Below, piece after piece: positions 51,350 through 59,594 of a DNA stretch of 64,000 nt (positions are counted from its first letter, which is position 1; the number at the start of each line of letters is the position of its first letter). The DNA lies in contig NZ_JACKUK010000042.1 in the NCBI RefSeq assembly GCF_025822765.1, positions 1 through 64,000 of the forward strand. Direction: 5' to 3'. Source of the stretch: Mycobacterium barrassiae. GTDB taxonomy: Bacteria > Actinomycetota > Actinomycetes > Mycobacteriales > Mycobacteriaceae. The notes below the pieces were generated by a model. That model saw only the letters and a list, made by a program, of their open reading frames with translations, ran no database searches and was not told where the DNA came from. A program made the position numbers and the translations under genes.

Positions 51350-53011
51350 GTGGCCCTGAACATCGCTGATCTCGCCGAGCACGCCATCGACGCCGTGCCA
51401 GACCGTGTCGCCCTCATCTGCGAGGACGAACAGCTCACCTACGCACAACTCGAGGACAAGGCGAACCGCCTGGCGCACTATCTGCTCGACCAGGGCGTCA
51501 AGAAGGACGACAAGGTCGGGTTGTACTGCCGGAACCGCATCGAGATCGTGATCGCGATGCTGGGCATCGTGAAGGCGGGCGCCATCCTGGTCAACGTCAA
51601 CTTCCGCTACGTCGAGGGTGAGCTCAAGTACCTGTTCGACAACTCCGACATGGTCGCCCTGGTGCACGAGCGCCGTTACGCCGACCGGGTGGCCAACGTG
51701 CTGCCCGAGACGCCCAACGTGAAGACCATCCTGTCGGTGGAGGACGGTAGCGACCCAGAAGATGGGGACTACGAGCGCTACGGGGGTGTCGAGTTCTACG
51801 CCGCGCTCGAACAGGGTTCGCCCGAGCGCGATTTCGGCGAGCGCAGCGCCGACGACATCTACCTGCTGTACACCGGCGGCACCACCGGGTTCCCCAAGGG
51901 CGTGATGTGGCGTCACGAGGACATCTACCGGGTGTTGTTCGGCGGCACCGACTTTGCGACGGGCGAATTCGTCAAGGACGAGTACGACCTGGCCAAGGCC
52001 GCCGCGGAGAATCCGCCGATGGTCCGTTACCCGATCCCGCCGATGATCCACGGCGCCACCCAGTCAGCGACCTGGATGTCGATCTTCTCGGGCCAAACCA
52101 CAGTTCTGGCACCGGAATTCGACGCCGACGAGGTGTGGCAGACGATCGAGAAGCACAAGGTGAACCTGCTGTTCTTCACCGGCGACGCGATGGCCCGGCC
52201 GCTTCTCGATGCGCTGACCAAGTTGCACGACGCCGGCAAGGAGCCCGATCTCTCCAGCCTGTTCCTGTTGGCCAGCACCGCCGCACTGTTCTCGACGAGC
52301 ATCAAGGAGAAGTTCCTCGAACTGCTGCCCAACCGGGTGATCACCGACTCGATCGGCTCGTCGGAGACGGGCTTCGGCGGCACCAGCATCGTGGCGAAGG
52401 GGCAGTCGCACACGGGCGGCCCGCGGGTGTCCATCGACCACCGCACGGTCGTGCTCGACGAGGATGGCAACGAGGTGAAGCCGGGCTCCGGTGTGCGCGG
52501 GATGATCGCCAAGAAGGGCAACATCCCGATCGGCTACTACAAGGACGAAGAAAAAACCCGGCAGACCTTCCGAATTTACAACGGCATCCGCTACGCGATT
52601 CCCGGTGACTACGCGGAGGTCGAGGCCGACGGCAGCGTGACGATGCTCGGCCGCGGTTCGCAGTCGATCAACAGCGGCGGCGAGAAGATCTACCCCGAAG
52701 AGGTGGAGGCTGCACTCAAGGGCCATCCGGACGTGTTCGACGCGTTGGTTGTCGGCGTTCCCGACGAGCGTTTCGGCAACTGCGTCGCCGCCGTCGTGCA
52801 CCGCAGGCCGGGTACGAATCCGACGTTCGCCGAACTCGACACGTTCGTGCGCCAGGAGATCGCGGGATACAAAGTGCCGCGCAAGATCTGGTGGGTCGAC
52901 GAGATTCACCGGACTCCGGCGGGCAAGCCCGACTACCGGTGGGCAAAGGACATCACCGAGGAGCGGGCCGCCGACGCAGTGCACGCCAACCATGTGGGGT
53001 CGTCCAGCTGA
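51350..53011 (+). CDS. fadD19: FadD19, steroid-C26-oyl-CoA synthetase
   Basis: A 553-residue adenylate-forming acyl-CoA ligase almost identical in its core to FadD19 (Rv3515c), which activates the C26 steroid acid for beta-oxidation. The ATP P-loop is YTGGTTGFPKG, the A5 motif SSETGFGG, the hinge/A8 region IPGDYAEVEADGSVTMLGRGSQSINSGGEKIYPEEVE, and the C-terminal catalytic Lys lies in SPAGK-like TPAGKPDYRWAK. The GTG at 51350 gives the FadD19 N-terminus. It ends sharing one base with the nitronate-monooxygenase-like ATG. Confidence 0.95.
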   Translation: MALNIADLAEHAIDAVPDRVALICEDEQLTYAQLEDKANRLAHYLLDQGVKKDDKVGLYCRNRIEIVIAMLGIVKAGAILVNVNFRYVEGELKYLFDNSDMVALVHERRYADRVANVLPETPNVKTILSVEDGSDPEDGDYERYGGVEFYAALEQGSPERDFGERSADDIYLLYTGGTTGFPKGVMWRHEDIYRVLFGGTDFATGEFVKDEYDLAKAAAENPPMVRYPIPPMIHGATQSATWMSIFSGQTTVLAPEFDADEVWQTIEKHKVNLLFFTGDAMARPLLDALTKLHDAGKEPDLSSLFLLASTAALFSTSIKEKFLELLPNRVITDSIGSSETGFGGTSIVAKGQSHTGGPRVSIDHRTVVLDEDGNEVKPGSGVRGMIAKKGNIPIGYYKDEEKTRQTFRIYNGIRYAIPGDYAEVEADGSVTMLGRGSQSINSGGEKIYPEEVEAALKGHPDVFDALVVGVPDERFGNCVAAVVHRRPGTNPTFAELDTFVRQEIAGYKVPRKIWWVDEIHRTPAGKPDYRWAKDITEERAADAVHANHVGSSS

Positions 53012-54132
53012 TGCGTACGGATCTGTGTGACCGCTTCGGCATCGACTATCCGATATTCGTCTTCACGCCATCGGAGAAGGTCGCCGCTGCGGTCAGCAAG
53101 GCCGGCGGGCTCGGTGTGCTCGGCTGCGTGCGGTTCAACGACGCCGATGATCTCGAGCGCGTCCTGTGCTGGATGGACGAGAACACCGACGGCAAACCGT
53201 ACGGCGTCGACGTCGTGATGCCCGCCAAGGTGCCGCAGGAGGGCACCGTCAGCGACATCGACAAGCTGATCCCGCAGAGTCACCGCGACTTCGTCGCCAA
53301 AACCCTTGCCGATCTGGGTGTTCCGCCGCTGCCAGAGGACGAGGAGCGCAACTCCGGCGTGCTCGGCTGGCTGCACTCGGTGGCCCGCTCGCACGTCGAG
53401 GTGGCGCTGAAGCATCCGATCAAGTTGATCGCCAACGCGCTCGGCTCACCGCCGAAGGACGTCATCGACCAGGTGCACGCGGCGGGTGTACCGGTGGCCG
53501 CCCTGGCGGGCAGCGCCAAGCATGCGCAACGCCACGTCGACAACGGCGTGGACATCGTCGTGGCGCAGGGCCACGAGGCGGGTGGGCACACCGGCGAGAT
53601 CGGCTCCATGGTGCTCTGGCCGGAAATCGTTGACGCACTTGATGGTAAGGCGCCGGTACTGGCCGCCGGCGGTATCGGGACCGGACGACAGGTGGCCGCC
53701 GCTCTCGCGCTCGGCGCACAGGGCGTGTGGATGGGTTCGGCGTTCCTGACATCGGCCGAATACGATCTCGGCCACCGCAAGCCGTCCGGTGTCTCGACGA
53801 TCCAGGAGGCGCTGCTGCGGGCCAACTCCAGCGATACGGTGCGCCGCCGCATCTACACGGGTAAACCTGCACGGCTGCTGAAGTCGCGGTGGACCGATGC
53901 ATGGGACGAGCCGGACGCGCCTGAGCCGCTGCCGATGCCGCTGCAGAACATCCTCGTCAGCGAGGCCCATCAGCGGATGAACGAGTCGGACAATCCCGAC
54001 ACCGTCGCGATGCCGGTAGGTCAGATCGTCGGCCGGATGAACGAGATCCGGCCCGTCGCAGACATCATCGCCGAACTCGTCGCCGGATTCGAAGAGGCCA
54101 CGAAACGGCTCGACGGTATCCGAGACTCCTGA
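53011..54132 (+). CDS. Nitronate-monooxygenase-family flavoprotein coupled to fadD19
   Basis: A 373-residue FMN TIM-barrel enzyme of the nitronate monooxygenase/enoyl reductase-like family. Landmarks: DYPIFVFTPSEKVAAAVSKAGGLGVLG at the N-terminus, VAQGHEAGGHTGEIGSMVLWPEIVDAL, then VLAAGGIGTGRQVAAALALGAQGVWMGSAFLTS. The ATG shares one base with the fadD19 stop (TGATG), so it is translated with FadD19 and should be KstR-regulated. It is a different branch from IpdC (9426). The role may be an FMN-dependent redox step on a side-chain intermediate; speculative. Confidence 0.82.
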   Translation: MRTDLCDRFGIDYPIFVFTPSEKVAAAVSKAGGLGVLGCVRFNDADDLERVLCWMDENTDGKPYGVDVVMPAKVPQEGTVSDIDKLIPQSHRDFVAKTLADLGVPPLPEDEERNSGVLGWLHSVARSHVEVALKHPIKLIANALGSPPKDVIDQVHAAGVPVAALAGSAKHAQRHVDNGVDIVVAQGHEAGGHTGEIGSMVLWPEIVDALDGKAPVLAAGGIGTGRQVAAALALGAQGVWMGSAFLTSAEYDLGHRKPSGVSTIQEALLRANSSDTVRRRIYTGKPARLLKSRWTDAWDEPDAPEPLPMPLQNILVSEAHQRMNESDNPDTVAMPVGQIVGRMNEIRPVADIIAELVAGFEEATKRLDGIRDS

Positions 54133-54142
54133 CCCGCCGCTG

Positions 54143-54862
54143 TCAGAAACCGATCTTGGTCTGTTCGTCGATGACGTTGGTCGCCGCGCCCACGATCTCG
54201 CCCTGGTCCTCCAGACCGTCGGCGTTGAGCTGCAGCACGTAAAGGCCGTCCGGGCCGGGGATCACAACGGTCTTCTGGGCGACGATCTTGGTCAGGCCCT
54301 CTGACTTCCAGGTGCCACCGAGCTGGTAGGCGGGATAGTCGCCCAGGGTGCTCGCCTCGCCCTCGTTCGACGCGACCCAACCCGGCAGGTTCTGCAGTTC
54401 GCCGGGCGCCAGGTCGATGATTGCCTGGGGATCGACATTGCCGGTCAGCTTCGAAAGCAACGCGACGATGCTCGGCGAGTACTCGGCGGCTTCGGGCCCG
54501 GTGTAGATGATCGCGCCGTAGGCCCAGTCCGGGGTGTTCTCACCGGCCGGCTCCCAGCCTTCGGGGATCGGCAAGTCGATCGTGGGTGCGCCGGCATCGC
54601 CCTGCTTGACCTGAGTCTCCTGGATTTTGTTCTCGACGATGTAGCTGGCGATCGTCGGGTTCGGGCCTTCGGCATCCTCCTCGCGCGGCGCCACCTTGGC
54701 CGTCGTCTTTGGCGCGGCCTTCGCGCTCGTCGTCGTGGTGGTGGTCGTCGTCTCCGATTCGGACGTGCTCGGTTCGGTTTTGGTATCCGAGCCGCAGCCC
54801 GACAACACGAGCGCCAGTGCGGCGGCCAGGCTGGCCACCCCGGTGATCGCAGTGCGCCTCAT
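54143..54862 (-). CDS. LpqN/LpqT-type lipoprotein
   Basis: A 239-residue lipoprotein: signal peptide 1-22 with lipobox VLSGC (Cys23), a Thr-rich linker (TTTTTTTT near 38-45), and the LpqN/LpqT domain from about 68: PTIASYIVENKIQETQV, LPIPEGWEPAGENTPDWAYGAIIY, LSKLTGNVDPQAIIDLAPGELQNLPG. LpqN proteins of M. tuberculosis are surface lipoproteins with roles in envelope biology or host interaction. Convergent with the flavoprotein gene (10 bp apart) and divergent from the PucR gene. No KstR box nearby. Confidence 0.83.
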   Translation of the reverse strand: MRRTAITGVASLAAALALVLSGCGSDTKTEPSTSESETTTTTTTTSAKAAPKTTAKVAPREEDAEGPNPTIASYIVENKIQETQVKQGDAGAPTIDLPIPEGWEPAGENTPDWAYGAIIYTGPEAAEYSPSIVALLSKLTGNVDPQAIIDLAPGELQNLPGWVASNEGEASTLGDYPAYQLGGTWKSEGLTKIVAQKTVVIPGPDGLYVLQLNADGLEDQGEIVGAATNVIDEQTKIGF

Positions 54863-55037
54863 CAGTCAACTCCTGTCGTCGGGACGTCCAAAAGACCTAG
54901 CGAAGCGTAATCCAAAAGGAGCCTTGTCAAGGCCGAGTAGATTTACTCAATCTGAACTTCTGTACACCGCCGACGGCACCACGATTCGCCTGGGCACCGA
55001 GTTACAGACAATAGACTCGGCGTGGGAGGAGACGCGT

Positions 55038-56564
55038 GTGGTCACGTTAGACCGATTGGTGAACGTGCTCGGGGGTTATGGCGTCCAGCTGCGCTTCTGC
55101 CCGATACCGCGCTCCAGAGAACTCGGCAGTGTCGTGATGCACGAGGTTGCTGGGGGTCGCACGGTGATCGGTGACGTACTCCTGGCCGTCGGCGCGCGTT
55201 CCGTGGACGAAGCCCTGCAGTGGGCGACATCGGCACACGCGGTCGTCGTACTCCTGAGGAACCCCGACGACGACACCACCTTCGCCGGGATGGCCGAGGG
55301 TATTGCGGTGATGGTCGTCGATGACGCGGTGTCCTGGAGTGAGCTCAGCGCTGTCGTCTATGGATTGGTGCTGGAAGGTCGTGAAACCGAATCCGGCCGC
55401 GGCCCAACCGATCTGTTCGCACTCGCCGACAGCCTGGCCGAGGTGACAAGAGGCGCGGTGACCATCGAGGACCCGTTGTCACGGGTCCTTGCGTATTCCA
55501 GCATGCAGCAGAACGCCGACCCGGCGCGAGTCGCAACCATCATGGACAGGCAATCACCGGAAAGCCTGCGCGAATTCTTCGAGAACCGAGGGGTTTTCGC
55601 GCACCTCGCGACTTCTGACGAACCCCTCTTCGTCGATCCGGACGCCGAACACGGAATGTCGGGCCGCATGGTTGTCGCGGTGCGGTCGGGGCGAGAACTC
55701 ATGGGGTCGGTGTGGGTTGCGTGCGAGAAGCCACTGAAGGAACCGGAACGGACCAGGTTGGCAGACGGTGCGCGCACAGTCGCCCTGCATCTGTTGCGGT
55801 CCCGTGCCAGTGCAGATTTGGAGCGTCAGGTCGAGTCCGACTTGGTGCTCCGGCTGTTGAACGGAAGCCCTGATGCGGCGGCGTCCGCCAGTAGGCTCGG
55901 CCTGCCCCAGGATTTGATGCGAGTCATCGCGGTGCAGGCATTCATCGACGCCGATCGCGACGCGGGTCTGCTACTCGCGTTCGAGCGGGCAACCACCGGA
56001 TTCGGGTGGTCGCGCCCCGGCCGAAGTGCGCTCTCCGGCAACACGGTTTACACGCTGTTGCCCGGCGAGGAGGCGGCCGCGGCGCGGAGCTGGGTCGCGG
56101 CCTTGCAGGCGTCCCTGCCCGATCGGTTAACCGTATTGGCCGGCATCAGCAAGGCGGCTACGGCAACCGATCTGCCCGCAGCGCGCCAAGAAGCCGACGA
56201 GTGTCTCGCGTTACACGAGGCCAAGCCATCCGATGCTCTTCCACCGGCGTACGACGAGTCATGGGACGAGATTCTGTTGCAACGCCTTCGGACCGCGGCC
56301 GGCTCGGGCCGGACTCCAGATCGGGGGCCGGTAGCAGAGCTGCGACGCCACGACGCCGAACACGGCACGGAGTACGTGGCGACATTGCGGGCGTGGCTGG
56401 AGGCGCTGGGAGATCCGGCCGGTGCGGGCAACCGTCTTGGGGTGCACGAGAACACCGTGAGGTATCGACTGCGCAAGATGGGTGAGATCACCGATCTACA
56501 GCTGAGCGACGCCAGCAAACGGCTGGCAATGATGATCGAACTCGCCGCCACCGAAAGCGCCTGA
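55038..56564 (+). CDS. PucR-family transcriptional regulator
   Basis: A 508-residue PucR/CdaR-type regulator. The N-terminal part carries a purine-catabolism-type ligand domain (about 1-120), a GGDEF-like/CdaR middle (about 270-390), and a C-terminal HTH_30 domain with NRLGVHENTVRYRLRKM near the end. The GTG at 55038 has GGAGGAGA upstream and is preferred over the open frame from 54696, which crosses the divergent lipoprotein gene. Followed after 134 bp by a DadA-type oxidase, which is a likely target: PucR proteins commonly activate an adjacent amino-acid or purine catabolic gene. Confidence 0.83.
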   Translation: MVTLDRLVNVLGGYGVQLRFCPIPRSRELGSVVMHEVAGGRTVIGDVLLAVGARSVDEALQWATSAHAVVVLLRNPDDDTTFAGMAEGIAVMVVDDAVSWSELSAVVYGLVLEGRETESGRGPTDLFALADSLAEVTRGAVTIEDPLSRVLAYSSMQQNADPARVATIMDRQSPESLREFFENRGVFAHLATSDEPLFVDPDAEHGMSGRMVVAVRSGRELMGSVWVACEKPLKEPERTRLADGARTVALHLLRSRASADLERQVESDLVLRLLNGSPDAAASASRLGLPQDLMRVIAVQAFIDADRDAGLLLAFERATTGFGWSRPGRSALSGNTVYTLLPGEEAAAARSWVAALQASLPDRLTVLAGISKAATATDLPAARQEADECLALHEAKPSDALPPAYDESWDEILLQRLRTAAGSGRTPDRGPVAELRRHDAEHGTEYVATLRAWLEALGDPAGAGNRLGVHENTVRYRLRKMGEITDLQLSDASKRLAMMIELAATESA

Positions 56565-56698
56565 ACAGCCCCTTTGTCGATTCACCACAACGGCAGCGCC
56601 GGGGGTTGTCCCGTCACGGCAACCACTTAGGCCACCGGCTGGGCCACCGTGGAGTTGTTGAGTCAATCGTGCGTGTGATCACCAGGTGGAGGTAGGCA

Positions 56699-57964
56699 AT
56701 GGTCGGCGGGGAGCGTTTCGACGGCGGTCCGCGGTCGGCGGTCGTGGTCGGCGCGGGCATCGTCGGATTGTCGACGGCATGGTTCCTGCAGGAGAGGGGA
56801 GTCGACGTCACCGTCGTCGACCGCACCGGCGTGGCCGCAGGAGCTTCCTGGGGCAACGCCGGCTGGATCGCACCCGCACTGACGTTGCCACTGAACTCTC
56901 CGAAGCTGCTCCGGTACGGTCTGCGCTCGCTGCTGGACCGGAACGCCCCGCTGCACATCCCGTTGGCCGCAGACAGTTCGCGGTGGCTGTTCCTGCTGCA
57001 GTTCGCCGCCAATTGCCGCTCGTCGACTTGGCAGAGGGCGGTGCGAGCCAACGTGCCGCTCAACGAGGAATGCATCGAAGCGTTCGACGTGCTGATCGCG
57101 AACGGGGTCGACGCACCGGTGACCGATGCTCCGATCACCGCGCTGTTCCGTTCGACGCGCGACGCAGAAAAGATGATGGCCGAACTTCGGGCGATCCAAG
57201 GCGCCGGTCAGTCCTTGTTCGTCACGGGACTGTCCGGTGAGGCGCTGCGCGAGCAGGTCCCGCTGGCGTCGCCGCAGATCACCGCGGCGATCAACATCAA
57301 CGGTCAGCGCTACGTCGACCCCGGACGGTTCGTCACAGCTCTCGGAAGCGCGGTCCGACAACGTGGGGCCGCCATCGTCACGCAAGAGGTGCGCGGTGTC
57401 TTCAGTTCCGGTAACGGGGCAAGGGTGGTGCTGCACAGCGGTGAGCCGCTGGTCGCCGACGCAGCGGTGATCGCCACGGGCGCCTGGTTGTCTCGTTTGG
57501 CGGGCTCTCGACTGCGGGTACCGGTGGCGGCGGGCCGCGGCTACTCGTTCACCGTGCCCGTGGACCGGCCCATACCCGGGCCCATCTATCTGCCAGATGT
57601 ACGGGTGGCGTGTACTCCCCACCACGGTGCACTGAGGGTCGCGGGCACGATGGAGTTCCGCCATCCCCATGAACCGGTGATGGCCGAACGTGTGGGTGCG
57701 ATCGTTGCCTCTGCGAGTCCGCTGCTGGAAGCGGTGCGGTGGGCCGAGCGCAGCGACATCTGGGTCGGTCCGCGTCCGATCACTCCCGACGGCCTGCCAT
57801 TGATCGGTGAGATGTCGCGCAACGTGTACGTCGCAGGCGGGCACGGCATGTGGGGTCTTGCGCACGGGCCCATCACCGGCCGACTGCTCACCGAACAGAT
57901 CACGACCGGCAAGCAACCCGAGGCGCTGCAGCCATTCGATCCGCTGCGACGCGCTGTCACCTGA
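56699..57964 (+). CDS. DadA-like FAD-dependent amino acid oxidoreductase
   Basis: A 421-residue FAD-dependent oxidoreductase of the DAAO/DadA group, probably oxidising a D-amino acid or an N-substituted amine. The N-terminal FAD fold has VVGAGIVGLSTAWFLQERGVDVTVVDR (residues 16-42), then AAGASWGNAGWIAP. The C-terminal segment GHGMWGLAHGPITGRLLTEQI closes the FAD site. It follows the PucR regulator and precedes a Gre-like gene. Codon use and content look chromosomal, but the trio has no place in steroid degradation. Confidence 0.82.
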   Translation: MVGGERFDGGPRSAVVVGAGIVGLSTAWFLQERGVDVTVVDRTGVAAGASWGNAGWIAPALTLPLNSPKLLRYGLRSLLDRNAPLHIPLAADSSRWLFLLQFAANCRSSTWQRAVRANVPLNEECIEAFDVLIANGVDAPVTDAPITALFRSTRDAEKMMAELRAIQGAGQSLFVTGLSGEALREQVPLASPQITAAININGQRYVDPGRFVTALGSAVRQRGAAIVTQEVRGVFSSGNGARVVLHSGEPLVADAAVIATGAWLSRLAGSRLRVPVAAGRGYSFTVPVDRPIPGPIYLPDVRVACTPHHGALRVAGTMEFRHPHEPVMAERVGAIVASASPLLEAVRWAERSDIWVGPRPITPDGLPLIGEMSRNVYVAGGHGMWGLAHGPITGRLLTEQITTGKQPEALQPFDPLRRAVT

Positions 57965-57995
57965 CCAAGGATCTCGCCCGTCACGGGCAACGCGA

Positions 57996-58037
57996 GTCGT
58001 CAGGGGCGGCGCAGAGCCGCAGCCCGCCCCTGACGAC
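57996..58037. terminator. Hairpin between dadA-like and gre-like genes
   Basis: Perfect 14-bp arms: gtcgtcaggggcgg at 57996-58009 and ccgcccctgacgac at 58024-58037, with a 14-base loop. It lies 31 bp past the DadA-like stop and 23 bp before the Gre-like ATG. It could be a terminator for the oxidase or an attenuator in the leader of the Gre-like gene. Confidence 0.72.
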
Positions 58038-58060
58038 AACCCTATTCGAAAGGAACGAAT

Positions 58061-58531
58061 ATGACCACTGCACAACGTGTTTGGATTTCCTCGGAGGCCT
58101 ACGAGAATCTGCAGCAGGAGTTGGCGACTCTGCGTCGATTGTGCGCGACCGCCGCTGCAGATGGGGACACCGGCGAGAACGCCACCGCGATCCAGCGTGC
58201 CCGACAAGCGCGTATCCAACAGATTCATGACCTACTCGTGTACGCCGTTGTCGGCGAGGACCCGCCCAACGACGGGATCGCCGAACCGGGTATGGTCGTG
58301 ACCGTTCGCTACGACGACACCGGGGACACCGAATCATTCCTCCTCGGTGTCCGCGGTGCTGAACAGGGCGATATCGAGGTCTACTCCGTCCAGTCGCCAC
58401 TCGGTGAGGCCATCCTCGGCGCACGGCCTGGCGAGCAGCGCACCTTCAAACTGCCAAGTGGGGCTGAGCTTTCCGTCACAATGTTGGCAGCCGTTCCCTA
58501 CGGTTTACACAACGCGGAGGTGACGGCATGA
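58061..58531 (+). CDS. GreA/GreB-family transcription factor homologue
   Basis: A 156-residue protein with the Gre layout: an N-terminal antiparallel coiled coil (about 10-75) and a C-terminal FKBP-like domain (about 80-150, GSPLGEAILGARPGE-type QSPLGEAILGARPGEQRTF). The coil tip keeps an acidic GDTGEN, like the GD...EN of GreA that reaches the polymerase active site. It is diverged from housekeeping GreA, so it may be a secondary-channel regulator rather than a cleavage factor. The ATG at 58061 follows AAAGGAA. Context gives no target. Confidence 0.75.
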   Translation: MTTAQRVWISSEAYENLQQELATLRRLCATAAADGDTGENATAIQRARQARIQQIHDLLVYAVVGEDPPNDGIAEPGMVVTVRYDDTGDTESFLLGVRGAEQGDIEVYSVQSPLGEAILGARPGEQRTFKLPSGAELSVTMLAAVPYGLHNAEVTA

Positions 58532-58586
58532 TCCAGCTCGCATTGGAGCGGTGGGAGTCCGACGGGGGTGCGGTTCCGGGGACGCG

Positions 58587-59561
58587 TTACACCCCGCGGA
58601 ACGATGCCACGATGGCATCCGTCGGTGAACGCCACGTGATACCCAGATCCCGGAGCATGGCCGAATCGTCGGTCGGTGTCGCCGCGGTCAGCAGTAGCGC
58701 CGCCTCGTAGCTCAAGCCGTCACCCATCGCGATGACAGACGACATCGCGTCGCCGATCCTGCTCACGCCACGGAAAACACGCTGGTTCAGCGGGATTCGG
58801 GTGATCGTCCGGCCCGCGCCGCGCTCGAGAGCGGTGATCATGTCGTCGAATTCGACCAGGACGCCGCCGCACACGTAGCGTCGGGGTCCCTTGCCCGGCG
58901 TGAAGATGGCTGCGTGGACATCGGCGACGTCGCGCACATCGATCATCTGCATACCGCCGCGCATCCGCGGTGCCACACGCCAGCGCACGATGGGTGCCCA
59001 GCCGCGCTCGGTGACACCCGGCTCGGTGTGGAAGGCAGGTCCCACGACGCTGGAGGGATAGGTGACGACGACGGGCGCACCCTCGCTCTGCAGGCGCCGT
59101 GCCACCCGATCGGCGTGGCCCTTCGTCTTGGCATAGGGACTTCGCCCCGCGGCGGTGGGGGTGTCGGGCCCGATCAGGCCGTTCGGCGGCGGAAACAACG
59201 CGCTGTAACTGCTGACCGACACCACCGGATCGAGTCCGGCTGCCACCGCACGAGTCAGGATCGATTCGGTTGCGTGCGCGTTGATCTGCCACATCAGCTC
59301 CGCGCGGCGCTTGTCGGTGCCCACCACCCCGGCGGCGTGCAGCAGTGCGTCGCATCCGTCGAGCAGGGCGTCGACGGTGGCGGTGTCGCGGATGTCGCCC
59401 ACCATTGTGTCGATGTCGCCGATCTCGGCGAACTTCTGCAACACCGGTGCATCCACCGCATCGGGCGCCACCAGCAGGCGCACCCTCTCGCCGCGAGCGA
59501 GCAGGGCGCGTACCGAATGTGCGCCGAGGTAGCCGGTACCCCCGGTGACTGCGACCAGCAT
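58587..59561 (-). CDS. Extended SDR / NAD-dependent epimerase-like protein downstream of fadD17
   Basis: A 324-residue extended SDR with the NAD(P) motif TGGTGYLG at residues 6-13, catalytic Ser in SVSSYSALFP and the YAKTK pair near 143-147. The family includes 3-beta-hydroxysteroid dehydrogenases and dihydroflavonol reductases, so a steroid or steroid-CoA substrate is possible. The ATG at 59561 follows GAGGAGAACC. It lies 33 bp after fadD17 on the same strand and is likely the fourth gene of the KstR-controlled fadE26 operon. No equivalent occupies this place in the M. tuberculosis order as I recall it. Confidence 0.78.
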   Translation of the reverse strand: MLVAVTGGTGYLGAHSVRALLARGERVRLLVAPDAVDAPVLQKFAEIGDIDTMVGDIRDTATVDALLDGCDALLHAAGVVGTDKRRAELMWQINAHATESILTRAVAAGLDPVVSVSSYSALFPPPNGLIGPDTPTAAGRSPYAKTKGHADRVARRLQSEGAPVVVTYPSSVVGPAFHTEPGVTERGWAPIVRWRVAPRMRGGMQMIDVRDVADVHAAIFTPGKGPRRYVCGGVLVEFDDMITALERGAGRTITRIPLNQRVFRGVSRIGDAMSSVIAMGDGLSYEAALLLTAATPTDDSAMLRDLGITWRSPTDAIVASFRGV

Positions 59562-59594
59562 GGTTCTCCTCGAAATCGATTGTGTACGTGGGTG

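Noticed and set aside
54696-55037. N-terminal extension of the PucR gene back to 54696
   Set aside because: It would cross the divergent lipoprotein gene and its promoter. The GTG at 55038 has a good ribosome binding site and matches the family N-terminus.
58528-58710. A 60-codon plus-strand open frame beginning at an ATGA overlap with the Gre-like gene
   Set aside because: It runs 124 bp into the 3' end of the antisense SDR gene, has a Ser/Ala-rich tail mirroring that gene, and shows no family resemblance. The overlap is suggestive but not enough.
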